Assembly: GCA_002082585.1 (NCBI GenBank)
Contig: CP020563.1
Location: 3,218,001 to 3,282,000 of the forward strand
From: Kitasatospora albolonga
GTDB lineage: Bacteria > Actinomycetota > Actinomycetes > Streptomycetales > Streptomycetaceae
Length of the DNA: 64,000 nucleotides
Direction of reading: 5' to 3'
Shown: positions 28,414 to 36,450 of the stretch, in pieces
How the letters are laid out: each line of letters opens with the position of its first letter
How positions within the stretch are numbered: position 1 is the first letter of the stretch
The notes under the pieces: model-generated
What the model was told of the DNA's origin: nothing
Databases searched by the model: none
The model's input: only the letters and a program-made list of their open reading frames with translations
Made by a program: the position numbers and the translations under genes

Positions 28414-29274
28414 ATGGCCACCGGACCGGGCCCCGGCCCCGAGCACGGCCCCGGACCGCGCCGGGACACCCGGGGCATCGTGGACGCCCCGGACCTGTTC
28501 GCGCACGTACGCTTCCGCCGCCGCGAACCCGCGCCCGCGCTGCGCCCGTACCTGGAGCACTACTGGCTCATCGACTGGCAGCTCGACCGGCCGTACACCG
28601 CCCATGTCGTCCCGCACCCGTCGGTCAACCTCGTCGCGCAGCGGTACGGGGCCGGGGAGACCGGCCGGGAACGGGCCGGGTACGCCGAGGTGGCGGGCAT
28701 CGCCCGCGGGCTGTTCACCCGGAAGCTGACCGGGCGCGGCCGGGTCTGCGGGGTGCAGTTCCGGCCCGGCGGCTTCCGCCCGTTCGCGCCGGAGCACGCC
28801 CTGAGCGACCTGACGGGGCGCCGGGTCGACGCCGCCGAGGTGCTCCGTACCCCGCCGGACCTCCACGCGGTCCTGGACCCGGACGACGAGGACGCCCGGG
28901 TCGCCGCGCTGGACGCCTGCCTGCTCGCCCTGGAGCCGCGCCCGGACCCGCAGGCCACACTGGCGATGGAGCTGGTCGACCGGGTGCGTACGGACCGCTC
29001 GGTGCGCCGGACCGGGCAGCTCGCCCGGGACGCGGGCCTCTCCCCCCGTACGCTGCAACGGCTCTTCGCCGCGTACGTCGGGGTGGGCCCGAAGTGGGTC
29101 ATCCTCCGCTACCGCATCCACGAGGCGCTGGAGCGAGCGGAGTCCGACCCGGGGGTGGAGTGGGCGCGGCTGGCGGCCGACCTCGGCTACAGCGACCAGG
29201 CCCATCTGGTACGGGACTTCACCGCCACGGTGGGCGTCCCCCCGACGGCGTTCGCCCCGCCACCGCCTCCGTAG
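28414..29274 (+). CDS. AraC-family transcriptional regulator
   Basis: A 286-aa regulator. The N-terminal part (RPYLEHYWLIDWQLD, VVPHPSVNLVAQ, GVQFRPGGFRPF) is the DUF6597-type sensor half common in actinobacterial AraC proteins. The C-terminal HTH pair is AGLSPRTLQRLFAAYVGVGPK and LAADLGYSDQAHLVRDF. ATG 28414 is preceded by TAGGAT at 28401-28406, eight bases away, the classic -10 of a leaderless Streptomyces transcript. It is divergent from the TIGR03086 gene and may regulate it. The effector is unknown. Confidence 0.92.
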   Translation: MATGPGPGPEHGPGPRRDTRGIVDAPDLFAHVRFRRREPAPALRPYLEHYWLIDWQLDRPYTAHVVPHPSVNLVAQRYGAGETGRERAGYAEVAGIARGLFTRKLTGRGRVCGVQFRPGGFRPFAPEHALSDLTGRRVDAAEVLRTPPDLHAVLDPDDEDARVAALDACLLALEPRPDPQATLAMELVDRVRTDRSVRRTGQLARDAGLSPRTLQRLFAAYVGVGPKWVILRYRIHEALERAESDPGVEWARLAADLGYSDQAHLVRDFTATVGVPPTAFAPPPPP

Positions 29275-29324
29275 GCGCCCCAATTCCCTGGCAGCCCGCC
29301 CCGCCCCGGTGGCATCCTGGCCGG

Positions 29325-30059
29325 GTGAACGGACCCGAGATCACCCTCGAAGTAGCCCCTGAGCTGCGGCTCTTCGTCCCGCACGACCGACGCCGGGGCG
29401 CCACGCCGCTCACCACCGACGGCGCCTCCACCCTCGGCCATGTCATCGAGTCCCTCGGCATCCCGCTCACCGAGGCCGGCCCGCTCCTGGTGAACGGCGC
29501 CCCGGCGCCCCGCTCCCACATCCCCGGACCGGGCGAACACATCGCCGTACGGGCGGTCGAGCGCCCCCAGCAGGTCCCCGGCGCCCCCCTGCGCTTCCTC
29601 CTCGACGTCCATCTCGGCACGCTGGCACGGCGGTTGCGGCTCCTGGGCGTGGACGCGGCGTACGAGAGCGAGGACATCGGCGACCCGGCGCTCGCCGCCC
29701 TCTCCGCGCGGGAGCGGCGCGTCCTGCTCTCCCGGGACCGGGGGCTGCTGCGCCGCCGGGAGATCTGGGCGGGGGCGTACGTCTACAGCGACCGCCCCCA
29801 GGAGCAGCTCCGCGACATCCTCGGCCGCTTCGCCCCGGCCCTCGCCCCGTGGACCCGCTGCACGGCCTGCAACGGCACGCTCGCGCAGGCCGACAAGGAC
29901 GCGGTGAGCGACCAGCTGGAGCACGGCACGCAGCAGGCGTACGACGTGTTCGCGCAGTGCACGGAGTGCGCCCGGGTGTACTGGAGGGGCGCGCACCACG
30001 GCCATCTGGAGACGATCGTCTCCGACGCGGTACGGGAGTTCGGCGACGCGGCGGCGTGA
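29325..30059 (+). CDS. Ubiquitin-like/Mut7-C RNase-fold fusion protein
   Basis: A 244-aa protein with two domains. Residues ~3-85 are a ubiquitin-like Mut7-C_ub domain (ITLEVAPELRLFVP, ESLGIPLTEAGPLLVNGAP). Residues ~90-240 are a Mut7-C PIN-like RNase domain starting FLLDVHLGTLARRLRLLGVDA, with SRDRGLLRR and a zinc-ribbon pair CTAC...CTEC. The acidic residues of the PIN site (D in LLDVH, ED, DRG) are present. A nuclease acting on RNA is expected; nothing is known to me of the target. GTG 29325 has no strong ribosome site. No partner gene is linked; both neighbours are unrelated. Confidence 0.9.
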   Translation: MNGPEITLEVAPELRLFVPHDRRRGATPLTTDGASTLGHVIESLGIPLTEAGPLLVNGAPAPRSHIPGPGEHIAVRAVERPQQVPGAPLRFLLDVHLGTLARRLRLLGVDAAYESEDIGDPALAALSARERRVLLSRDRGLLRRREIWAGAYVYSDRPQEQLRDILGRFAPALAPWTRCTACNGTLAQADKDAVSDQLEHGTQQAYDVFAQCTECARVYWRGAHHGHLETIVSDAVREFGDAAA

Positions 30060-30102
30060 GCGGACGGCACGGGCCTCACTCCGGGGCATGACGGCATGGA
30101 CC

Positions 30103-30810
30103 TCACTCCAGGACATGGCGGAGGTACGCCTGCGGATCGGCCAGATAGCGCCGCCAGTGGTCGACCAGCTCCAGGTCCGCCCACCGCACCCGCTCCATGC
30201 CGCCCGCCCCCACCTGCACGATGTCGGCGCCCGGCAGCGCGGTGAGCAGCGGTGAGTGCGTGGCGCACACCACCTGCCCGCCCGACGCCACCAACCGGTC
30301 GATGTGCCCGAGGAGTTCGAGGCAGGAGCCGAAGGAGAGCGCGGCCTCCGGCTCGTCCATGACGTACAGCCCCGGCACCACAAACTTCTCCCGGAAGGCC
30401 GCGAGGAACCCCTCCCCGTGGCTGCGGGCGTCCGGATCGAGGCTCTCCCGCTCCAGGGCGTCGAGGGCGGTCTCCGCGCGCAGGAAGAACCCCTTGCGCG
30501 CGGACCGGCTGTAGGCCATGCGCCGCCCCCGGGGCGCGGTGTCGAAGCGGACGCGCTCACCGAGGACGGACTTGCCCCGCGAGGTGGCGTACTTCCAGTC
30601 GAGCGAGCCACCGTACGAGTCCAGCCCGAACCCCTCCGCGAGGGCCTCCACCAGCGTGGACTTCCCCGAGCCGTTCTCGCCCACGAGGAAGGTCACCGGC
30701 GCCCGGAACGGCAGCCCCTCGGCGAGGAACTGCCGTACGCACGGCACCGACCAGGGCCACTCGTCCTGATCGGGGGAGTCCACATGGGCATAGGCGCGTT
30801 CGACGATCAC
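30103..30810 (-). CDS. AAA-type ATPase (ABC/RecF-like)
   Basis: A 235-aa soluble ATPase: Walker A FLVGENGSGKSTLVEAL near residue 45, signature-like region, Walker B LYVMDEPEAALS near 150, and a switch histidine in VVCATHSPLL. This is the compact form of ABC-type ATPases related to RecF/SMC heads and the AAA_21 group, found singly or in defence modules; here no nuclease, transporter or reverse transcriptase partner is adjacent. The role is unknown. It converges with the Mut7-C gene, with a 43-bp gap. Confidence 0.9.
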   Translation of the reverse strand: MIVERAYAHVDSPDQDEWPWSVPCVRQFLAEGLPFRAPVTFLVGENGSGKSTLVEALAEGFGLDSYGGSLDWKYATSRGKSVLGERVRFDTAPRGRRMAYSRSARKGFFLRAETALDALERESLDPDARSHGEGFLAAFREKFVVPGLYVMDEPEAALSFGSCLELLGHIDRLVASGGQVVCATHSPLLTALPGADIVQVGAGGMERVRWADLELVDHWRRYLADPQAYLRHVLE

Positions 30811-30843
30811 GTCACCATCATCGCCTGCCCACCGGCCACCGGT

Positions 30844-31416
30844 TCAGAAGGCGTAGGCGTCCCCCGTGGAGGGCGCGAGCACCTCGTGCGCGTCGTTCTT
30901 GGGGTTCGTGTCCCGCACCCCGCCGTTCCATACGGTGTCGAGCCGTACGACGACCTCGTCGGGGCTGCTCGCCAGCTTCAGGTCCAGCGCGGTCTGCCGG
31001 GCCCCGCCACCGGAGCGCAGCCCGCCCGTCTCGCAGAGCACGGCGGCCCCGCCGCTCCGGAGGCACCCGTACGGCAGCTCCTGCCGCGGGGCGAGCGGCT
31101 CGGAGAAGCGCAGCCGTACGGTCGAGGCGGGCACATCGGAGGGGCCGCGGTTCTCGCTCCGGATGCGGATGGCGATGCGGTCGCCCCAGAGGGAGACATG
31201 CCCATGATGGGAGAGGTCGGCTTCAGGCAGAGGAACGGCCTCAAGCAGAGGAACGGCTTCCGGCACGGGAGCGGCGGCAGCGGCCCCACCCCCCTCCCCG
31301 GCCGTCACAGGCACTCCGACGGCCGGCATCACGGCCCCCGCCAGTACGGTCATCGCCGCCGCCATCGCCGCGACGGCGGACAGCGGCATCAGCAGTCCTT
31401 TACGCGTCAGTCCCAT
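30844..31416 (-). CDS. Secreted hypothetical protein
   Basis: A 190-aa protein with a signal peptide (RKGLLMPLSAVAAMAAAMTVLAGAV, then a likely cleavage after AVG-VPV). A short Ala/Pro/Glu-rich linker (near-repeat EAVPLLEAVPLPEA) is followed by a ~120-residue beta-rich domain (VSLWGDRIAIRIRSENRGPSD, VRLRFSEPLAP, DLKLASSPDEVVVRLDTVW) with a pair of cysteines (YGCLRS, VLCETG) that could form a disulfide. The layout resembles secreted DUF11/CARDB-like immunoglobulin folds, but I do not claim a family. Confidence 0.75.
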   Translation of the reverse strand: MGLTRKGLLMPLSAVAAMAAAMTVLAGAVMPAVGVPVTAGEGGGAAAAAPVPEAVPLLEAVPLPEADLSHHGHVSLWGDRIAIRIRSENRGPSDVPASTVRLRFSEPLAPRQELPYGCLRSGGAAVLCETGGLRSGGGARQTALDLKLASSPDEVVVRLDTVWNGGVRDTNPKNDAHEVLAPSTGDAYAF

Positions 31417-31601
31417 GACCGGAAGATACCGATATCACCGGATAACCCTATGAAAGGACAGACTCGACGCGCTCTTACCCACCCGCACAGCCCACGAGGA
31501 CTACAAGGACGACGGGTACGGGGACACGGGGACCGCGGACCGTCCGGTCACCAGCTGCCTATCCTTTCCCCGTCACCGGTCAACTGCCCGAGGAGATCGC
31601 C

Positions 31602-32360
31602 ATGCCCGCCACCCCCATCGCCGTCGTCACCGGCGCGAGCAGCGGCATCGGCGCCGCGACCGCCCGTACGCTGGCCGCCGAAGGCTTCCGGGTCGTGCTC
31701 ACCGCGCGCCGCAAGGACCGGATCGAGGCGCTCGCCGCCGAGATCACCGAGGCGGGCCACCAGGCGACGGCCTACGCCCTGGACGTCACCGACCGCGCCG
31801 CCGTCGACGAGTTCGCCACCGCGTTCCGCTCCCTGGCCCTCCTCGTCAACAACGCGGGCGGCGCACTGGGCGCCGACCCGGTGGCGACCGGCGACCCCGC
31901 CGACTGGCGCCAGATGTACGAGACGAACGTCATCGGCACCCTCAACGTCACCCAGGCCCTGCTGCCCGCCCTCACCGCGAGTGGCGACGGCACGATCGTG
32001 ATCCTCTCCTCCACGGCCGCGCTCTCCTCCTACGAGGGCGGCGGCGGCTACGTGGCAGCCAAGCACGGCGAGCACGTCCTGGCCGAGACCCTGCGCCTGG
32101 AGATCGTCGGCACCCCGGTCCGCGTCATCGAGGTGGCCCCCGGCATGGTCAGGACCGACGAGTTCGCCACCACCCGCTTCCGCGGCGACACCGAGAAGGC
32201 CGCGAAGGTCTACGCGGGCGTGGACGCCCCCCTCACCGCCGAGGACGTGGCCGACACGATCGGCTGGGCCGTCACCCGCCCCAGCCACGTCAACATCGAC
32301 CTCCTGGTGGTCCGCCCCCGCGCCCAGGCATCCAACACGAAGGTCCACCGGGTGCTCTGA
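31602..32360 (+). CDS. SDR-family NAD(P)-dependent oxidoreductase
   Basis: A 252-aa classical short-chain dehydrogenase of the YdfG/serine dehydrogenase-like subgroup: cofactor loop VVTGASSGIGAATARTL, TARRKDR (basic residues after the second strand favour NADP), NNAGGALG, and the catalytic Ser/Tyr/Lys set in ILSSTAAL...GGGYVAAKHG. C-terminal VNIDLLVVRPRAQ is as in YdfG. GAGGAG lies six bases before ATG 31602, and TATCCT at 31559 may be a -10. The substrate is unknown. Confidence 0.94.
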   Translation: MPATPIAVVTGASSGIGAATARTLAAEGFRVVLTARRKDRIEALAAEITEAGHQATAYALDVTDRAAVDEFATAFRSLALLVNNAGGALGADPVATGDPADWRQMYETNVIGTLNVTQALLPALTASGDGTIVILSSTAALSSYEGGGGYVAAKHGEHVLAETLRLEIVGTPVRVIEVAPGMVRTDEFATTRFRGDTEKAAKVYAGVDAPLTAEDVADTIGWAVTRPSHVNIDLLVVRPRAQASNTKVHRVL

Positions 32361-32441
32361 GCGGGGCAAAGCCTGCGCCGTCTGCTAGGAAGAGTCCGGC
32401 CGGACGCCCGGTCGGCCACCCCACCCGAGGAGCGGCACACG

Positions 32442-33056
32442 ATGAAGCTGGTGGTACAGGAGTTCCTGACCCTCGACGGCGTATCCCAGGGCCCCGGGGC
32501 CCCGGACGAGGACACCAGCGACGGGTTCACCCGAGGCGGCTGGTTCGTGCCTCACCTGGACGAGGAGTTCGAACGGCTGGCCGGTGAGTGGCTCGGCGAG
32601 GCGGACGCCTTCCTCTTCGGGCGGCGCACCTACGAGAACTTCGCGCGGGACTGGCCCGGAATGACCGACCACCCCAACGCCCGCATCCTCAACGGCCTGC
32701 CCAAGTACGTGGCCTCCGACAGCTTGACCGAGGCCGCCTGGAATCCGACCACGGTCCTCTCCGGCGACGTACCCGCCCAGGTCGCCGAGTTGAAGCGGCG
32801 CCCCGGACGGGAGCTCCAGATCCACGGCAGCGCCCGGCTGGCCCAGTCGCTGCTCGCCGCGGGTCTGGTCGACGAACTGCGCCTGGCCATCGCCCCGGTC
32901 GTCATCGGCCAGGGCCGCCGCCTCTTCCCCGACAGCGGGGCCCCCACCGGCCTGCGCCTCATCAGCCACAGGACGACTCCGGGAGGGCTCTCCGTACACG
33001 TCTTCGGCACCACGGGGGCCCCGGAGTACGCGACCTACGGAGCCGGCACCCCTTAG
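32442..33056 (+). CDS. Dihydrofolate reductase-family protein (RibD C-terminal-like)
   Basis: A 204-aa protein of the RibD_C/YyaP-YwjB group: MKLVVQEFLTLDGVSQGP, FLFGRRTYENFARDWP, and LVDELRLAIAPVVIGQGRRLF are signatures of these small NADPH-binding reductases. Most members have no assigned reaction and are not folate enzymes. CCGAGGAG lies upstream of ATG 32442. A related protein is at 55453-56046. It converges with rtcB, with a 33-bp gap. Confidence 0.9.
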   Translation: MKLVVQEFLTLDGVSQGPGAPDEDTSDGFTRGGWFVPHLDEEFERLAGEWLGEADAFLFGRRTYENFARDWPGMTDHPNARILNGLPKYVASDSLTEAAWNPTTVLSGDVPAQVAELKRRPGRELQIHGSARLAQSLLAAGLVDELRLAIAPVVIGQGRRLFPDSGAPTGLRLISHRTTPGGLSVHVFGTTGAPEYATYGAGTP

Positions 33057-33089
33057 CCCCCGCCCTGCTCGGCCAACGCCCCTCGCCCA

Positions 33090-34283
33090 TCAGCCCTTCA
33101 CGCACACCACCTGCTTGAGCTTCGCGACGACCTCGACCAGGTCCCGCTGCTGGTCGATGACCTGCTCGATCGGCTTGTACGCGCCGGGAATCTCGTCCAC
33201 CACCCCGGAGTCCTTGCGGCACTCCACACCCCGCGTCTGCTCCTCCAGATCCTTGGTCGAAAAGCGCCTCTTCGCGGCGTTCCGGCTCATCCGCCGCCCC
33301 GCTCCGTGCGACGCCGAGTTGAACGACTTCTCGTTGCCGAGCCCCTTCACGATGTACGAGCCGGTGCCCATGGAGCCCGGGATGATCCCGTAGTCCCCGG
33401 AGCCGGCCCGGATCGCGCCCTTACGGGTGACCAGCAGGTCCATGCCCTCGTACCGCTCCTCCGCCACGTAGTTGTGGTGGCAGGAGATGACCGGCTCGAA
33501 GGTGACCCGCGCCTTCTTGAACTCCTTGCGGACCACGTCCTGGAAGAGCCCCATCATGATCGCGCGGTTGAACTGCGCGTACTCCTGCGCCCAGAAGAGG
33601 TCGTTGCGGTACGCCGCCATCTGCGGGGTGTCCGCGATGAACACCGCCAGGTCCCGGTCGATCAGGCCCTGGTTGTGCGGCAGCTTCTGCGCCTGGCCGA
33701 TGTGGAAGTCGGCCAGTTCCTTGCCGATGTTCCGCGAACCGGAATGGAGCATCAACCAGACAAAACCGGTCTCATCAAGACAGAACTCGATAAAATGATT
33801 CCCCGATCCGAGCGTTCCCATCTGCTTCGTGGCACGTTCCTGACGGAACTTGACCGCTTCCGCGATCCCGTCGAACCGCCCCCAGAAGTCGTCCCACCCC
33901 GCCGTCGGGAACCCGTGCAGCCGCCCCGGGTCCACGATGTCGTCGTGCATCCCCCGGCCCACCGGAATGGCCTGCTCGATCTTGGAGCGGAGCCGTGACA
34001 GGTCGCCGGGAAGATCGTTCGCCGTCAGGGACGTCTTCACCGCGGACATCCCGCAGCCGATGTCGACCCCGACCGCGGCCGGGCAGACCGCACCCTCCAT
34101 CGCGATCACCGAACCGACCGTGGCCCCCTTGCCGAAGTGGACGTCCGGCATGACGGCGAGACCCTTGATCCAGGGCAGCGTGGACACGTTCCGCAGCTGC
34201 TGCATCGCCACGTCCTCGACCGACTCCGGGTCGGTCCACATCCGGATGGGGACCTTCGCCCCCGGCACCTCTACGTACGACAT
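33090..34283 (-). CDS. rtcB: RNA-splicing ligase RtcB
   Basis: A 397-aa GTP-dependent RNA ligase joining 2',3'-cyclic phosphate or 3'-phosphate ends to 5'-OH. Metal and catalytic residues are present: GVDIGCGMSAV (metal Cys77), GSGNHFIE, HSGSRNIGK, CHHNYV, and the guanylylated histidine in SASHGAGRRMSR. ATG 34283 (GGAG just upstream) starts MSYVEVPGAKVPIRMW; longer frames are not used. No archease or RtcR regulator is adjacent. Codons 154-178 have conspicuously low GC. The upstream region contains GATTCCCCCG twice with an 11-bp period (34292-34312). Confidence 0.95.
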   Translation of the reverse strand: MSYVEVPGAKVPIRMWTDPESVEDVAMQQLRNVSTLPWIKGLAVMPDVHFGKGATVGSVIAMEGAVCPAAVGVDIGCGMSAVKTSLTANDLPGDLSRLRSKIEQAIPVGRGMHDDIVDPGRLHGFPTAGWDDFWGRFDGIAEAVKFRQERATKQMGTLGSGNHFIEFCLDETGFVWLMLHSGSRNIGKELADFHIGQAQKLPHNQGLIDRDLAVFIADTPQMAAYRNDLFWAQEYAQFNRAIMMGLFQDVVRKEFKKARVTFEPVISCHHNYVAEERYEGMDLLVTRKGAIRAGSGDYGIIPGSMGTGSYIVKGLGNEKSFNSASHGAGRRMSRNAAKRRFSTKDLEEQTRGVECRKDSGVVDEIPGAYKPIEQVIDQQRDLVEVVAKLKQVVCVKG

Positions 34284-34456
34284 AACTCCTCGATTCCCCC
34301 GTGATTCCCCCGAAAAGACCGAAAGCGCAAAACCGGTGCCAAGGTCGGCAAACAAGTCGGCCGACCGGCATTCACAGCGGCGCGTGCGATACACATTGTG
34401 TCCATCGGCCGCCTCCGGGCGGCAACCCGTTTTCGTACCGAAGGGAGCCTGGGACG

Positions 34457-35308
34457 GTGCGACACATGGCGTACGTACCCGGCGTCGCGCTCCTCGCGGC
34501 GCTCGCTGGCGGCTGCAGTGCCGGCTCCGAGGGCAGCCCGAGCGGCGCCGACAGCAAGCCGGGCAGCCCGACGGTGACCACCGCGCCCCCGGGCAAGTAC
34601 CGGACCCTGCCCGCGCCCTGCCGTGCCGTACCGGGCTCCACGCTGAAGGACCTCCTGCCGGGGGTCTCGGAGCTGGCCCAGCCGCAGCAGCGGAAGGCGC
34701 TGCGGGGGACGGCGAGCGTCACGTACGACACCGACCGCAAGGTGGGCTGCACCTGGAAGGCCGACGCGCCGGACTCCACGCGGAACCTCTCGATCGACTT
34801 CGAGCGCGTCGTGTCGTACGACCCCGCCGTGAGCGACGACGACCGCGCCCGTGCCGTGTACGTGAAGAAGGAGAACGCGGCCGACCTCTCGGCCCCCACC
34901 CCCGGCACGGGCGCCGGGAAGGGCTCGACGGGGAGCGCGGAGGACGGGGAGCGGGCGGGAGCCTCCGGGAAGCCCGGTGACGCCCAGGGGGCGGCAGGCC
35001 CCTCCGCCGAAGCCGACACCGGCGGAGGCACCGGCGCCTCCGCCAGCCCCGGAAGCAGCGACGAGGACCTCCGGCCGCGCGTCCTCGACCGGCTCGGAGA
35101 TGCCGCATTTCTGGATGATCTCCTCACCCGGGCAGGTTCCACCGCACAGCACCGCACGGTGAGCGTGGTATTCCGCACATCGAACGTGATCGTGACCGTC
35201 CGGTACGGCGAGCAGCCGGCCCTCGTCACCAAGGTGCCCGACAGCAAGGAACTGCAGGAAAAGGCCCAGGCACTGGCCCGGAAGCTGGCCGAGGTGATCA
35301 GCGAGTAG
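34457..35308 (+). CDS. DUF3558-type lipoprotein
   Basis: A 283-aa secreted lipoprotein: a signal of about 20 residues ending in the lipobox LAGGC, a Gly/Ser linker, and then a cysteine-containing domain (LPAPCRAVPGSTLKDLLPG ... DRKVGCTWKADAPDSTRNLSI) as in DUF3558 proteins. Residues ~150-205 are a low-complexity Gly/Ser/Ala insert splitting the domain. GTG 34457 has AAGGGAG nine bases upstream; ATG 34466 is an alternative. It is followed after 127 bp by a paralogue, suggesting a tandem duplication. The function is unknown; such proteins are cell-surface anchored. Confidence 0.82.
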   Translation: MRHMAYVPGVALLAALAGGCSAGSEGSPSGADSKPGSPTVTTAPPGKYRTLPAPCRAVPGSTLKDLLPGVSELAQPQQRKALRGTASVTYDTDRKVGCTWKADAPDSTRNLSIDFERVVSYDPAVSDDDRARAVYVKKENAADLSAPTPGTGAGKGSTGSAEDGERAGASGKPGDAQGAAGPSAEADTGGGTGASASPGSSDEDLRPRVLDRLGDAAFLDDLLTRAGSTAQHRTVSVVFRTSNVIVTVRYGEQPALVTKVPDSKELQEKAQALARKLAEVISE

Positions 35309-35435
35309 GGGCGGGTGCGGCGGGCTTCCGGGCGGTCCGGGGGAGCCCGACGGGGGCACCACCGGGCCGCCGCCCGTCGTAACGTGGCTTCCCGGAAGAC
35401 GACCGAGACCTCCGTGCCATCCGAGTGAAGGAACC

Positions 35436-36269
35436 ATGCACCGATCAGCTCCGCGACTGTCCCGCATCCTCGCCTGTGCCGCCGTTCCGGTGATGCTCGT
35501 AGCCGTCGGCTGCTCGTCGGACTCCGGCTCCGGCGCCGAGAAGAACGCGGGCTCCTCGTCGTCCGCCACCGCCAGCGCCGAGCCGACGAAGCCCGCGGTC
35601 GAACCGGCGAAGTACACCGACCTGCCGGACGCGTGCACCTCGATCTCGAAGAAGACGGTCAAGGACCTGGTGCCCGAGGCCAAGAAGAAGGGCGGCACCG
35701 CGGGCAGCTCCAGCGACCTCTCCGTACGCGCCAGCTGCTCGTGGAACGGCCTGGACGACAAGGGCGTCAAGGGCTCGCTCTACCACTGGCTCTCCGTCGG
35801 CTTCACCCGCTTCGACTCGGACGAGACCCTGGGCAGCGGCGCCACCCGCGCCACCGAGGGGTACACGAAGCAGATCGCCAAGGAGAAGGCGACCGAGGGC
35901 GCCCAGAAGACCGCCGCCGCGCCCGCCCCCGGCATCGGCGACGAGGCCACCGTGATCACGTACAGCCTCAACCAGACCGGCGAGGACTTCGCGTACGCCA
36001 CGGTCGTGGCCCGTACGGGCAATGTCGTCGTCTCCCTGACGTACAACGGCACCGGTTACGCGGGCGCGAAGGCGCCCTCCGCCGCCGACATCCTCAAGGG
36101 CGCCCAGAAGGCGGCGAAGGAGGCGGTCGGCGAGGTCGACGCCACCGCCGCTTCCGCCGCCGCGGAGGCCACCCCGTCGGCCGGGGACGCCAAGAAGGGC
36201 GACAAGGCCGACGAGGGCGCGGACAAGGACGCGGAGAAGTCCGGCTCCGAGGCCACGCCCAAGTCGTGA
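35436..36269 (+). CDS. DUF3558-type lipoprotein (paralogue)
   Basis: A 277-aa lipoprotein with lipobox LVAVGC (Cys26) and a Ser/Ala linker, then YTDLPDACTSISKKTVKDLVPE and ASCSWNGLDDKG, the same Cys-pair layout as the gene before it. The domain runs to about residue 215 (ATVVARTGNVVVSLTYNG). The last 45 residues are a Lys/Glu/Ala-rich tail (KKGDKADEGADKDAEKSG). GAAGGAACC precedes ATG 35436. It ends at a hairpin terminator. Confidence 0.85.
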   Translation: MHRSAPRLSRILACAAVPVMLVAVGCSSDSGSGAEKNAGSSSSATASAEPTKPAVEPAKYTDLPDACTSISKKTVKDLVPEAKKKGGTAGSSSDLSVRASCSWNGLDDKGVKGSLYHWLSVGFTRFDSDETLGSGATRATEGYTKQIAKEKATEGAQKTAAAPAPGIGDEATVITYSLNQTGEDFAYATVVARTGNVVVSLTYNGTGYAGAKAPSAADILKGAQKAAKEAVGEVDATAASAAAEATPSAGDAKKGDKADEGADKDAEKSGSEATPKS

Positions 36270-36319
36270 CCTGATCGGGTCCGGAAACCCGAACTCCCAG
36301 GCCCGCACCGGTTTTCCGG

Positions 36320-36347
36320 AGCCCGGCCCTCCGCCCGGGGCCGGGCT
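36320..36347 (+). terminator. Terminator after the DUF3558 pair
   Basis: Perfect 10-bp arms AGCCCGGCCC (36320-36329) and GGGCCGGGCT (36338-36347) with an 8-nt loop. Confidence 0.7.
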
Positions 36348-36450
36348 TCGCCCCTCCCCACGTCACAGGACTCGCACACATGTGCCAGGCTGTGCCAGCG
36401 CCGGACGTCGGATGCCGGACGGAGAGAAGAAGTCGGGGAGGGGAGCGCCG

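Noticed and set aside
30103..30810. Anti-phage defence ATPase (OLD/AAA-type system)
   Set aside because: The protein is short, lacks a TOPRIM or nuclease domain and has no defence-type partner on either side.
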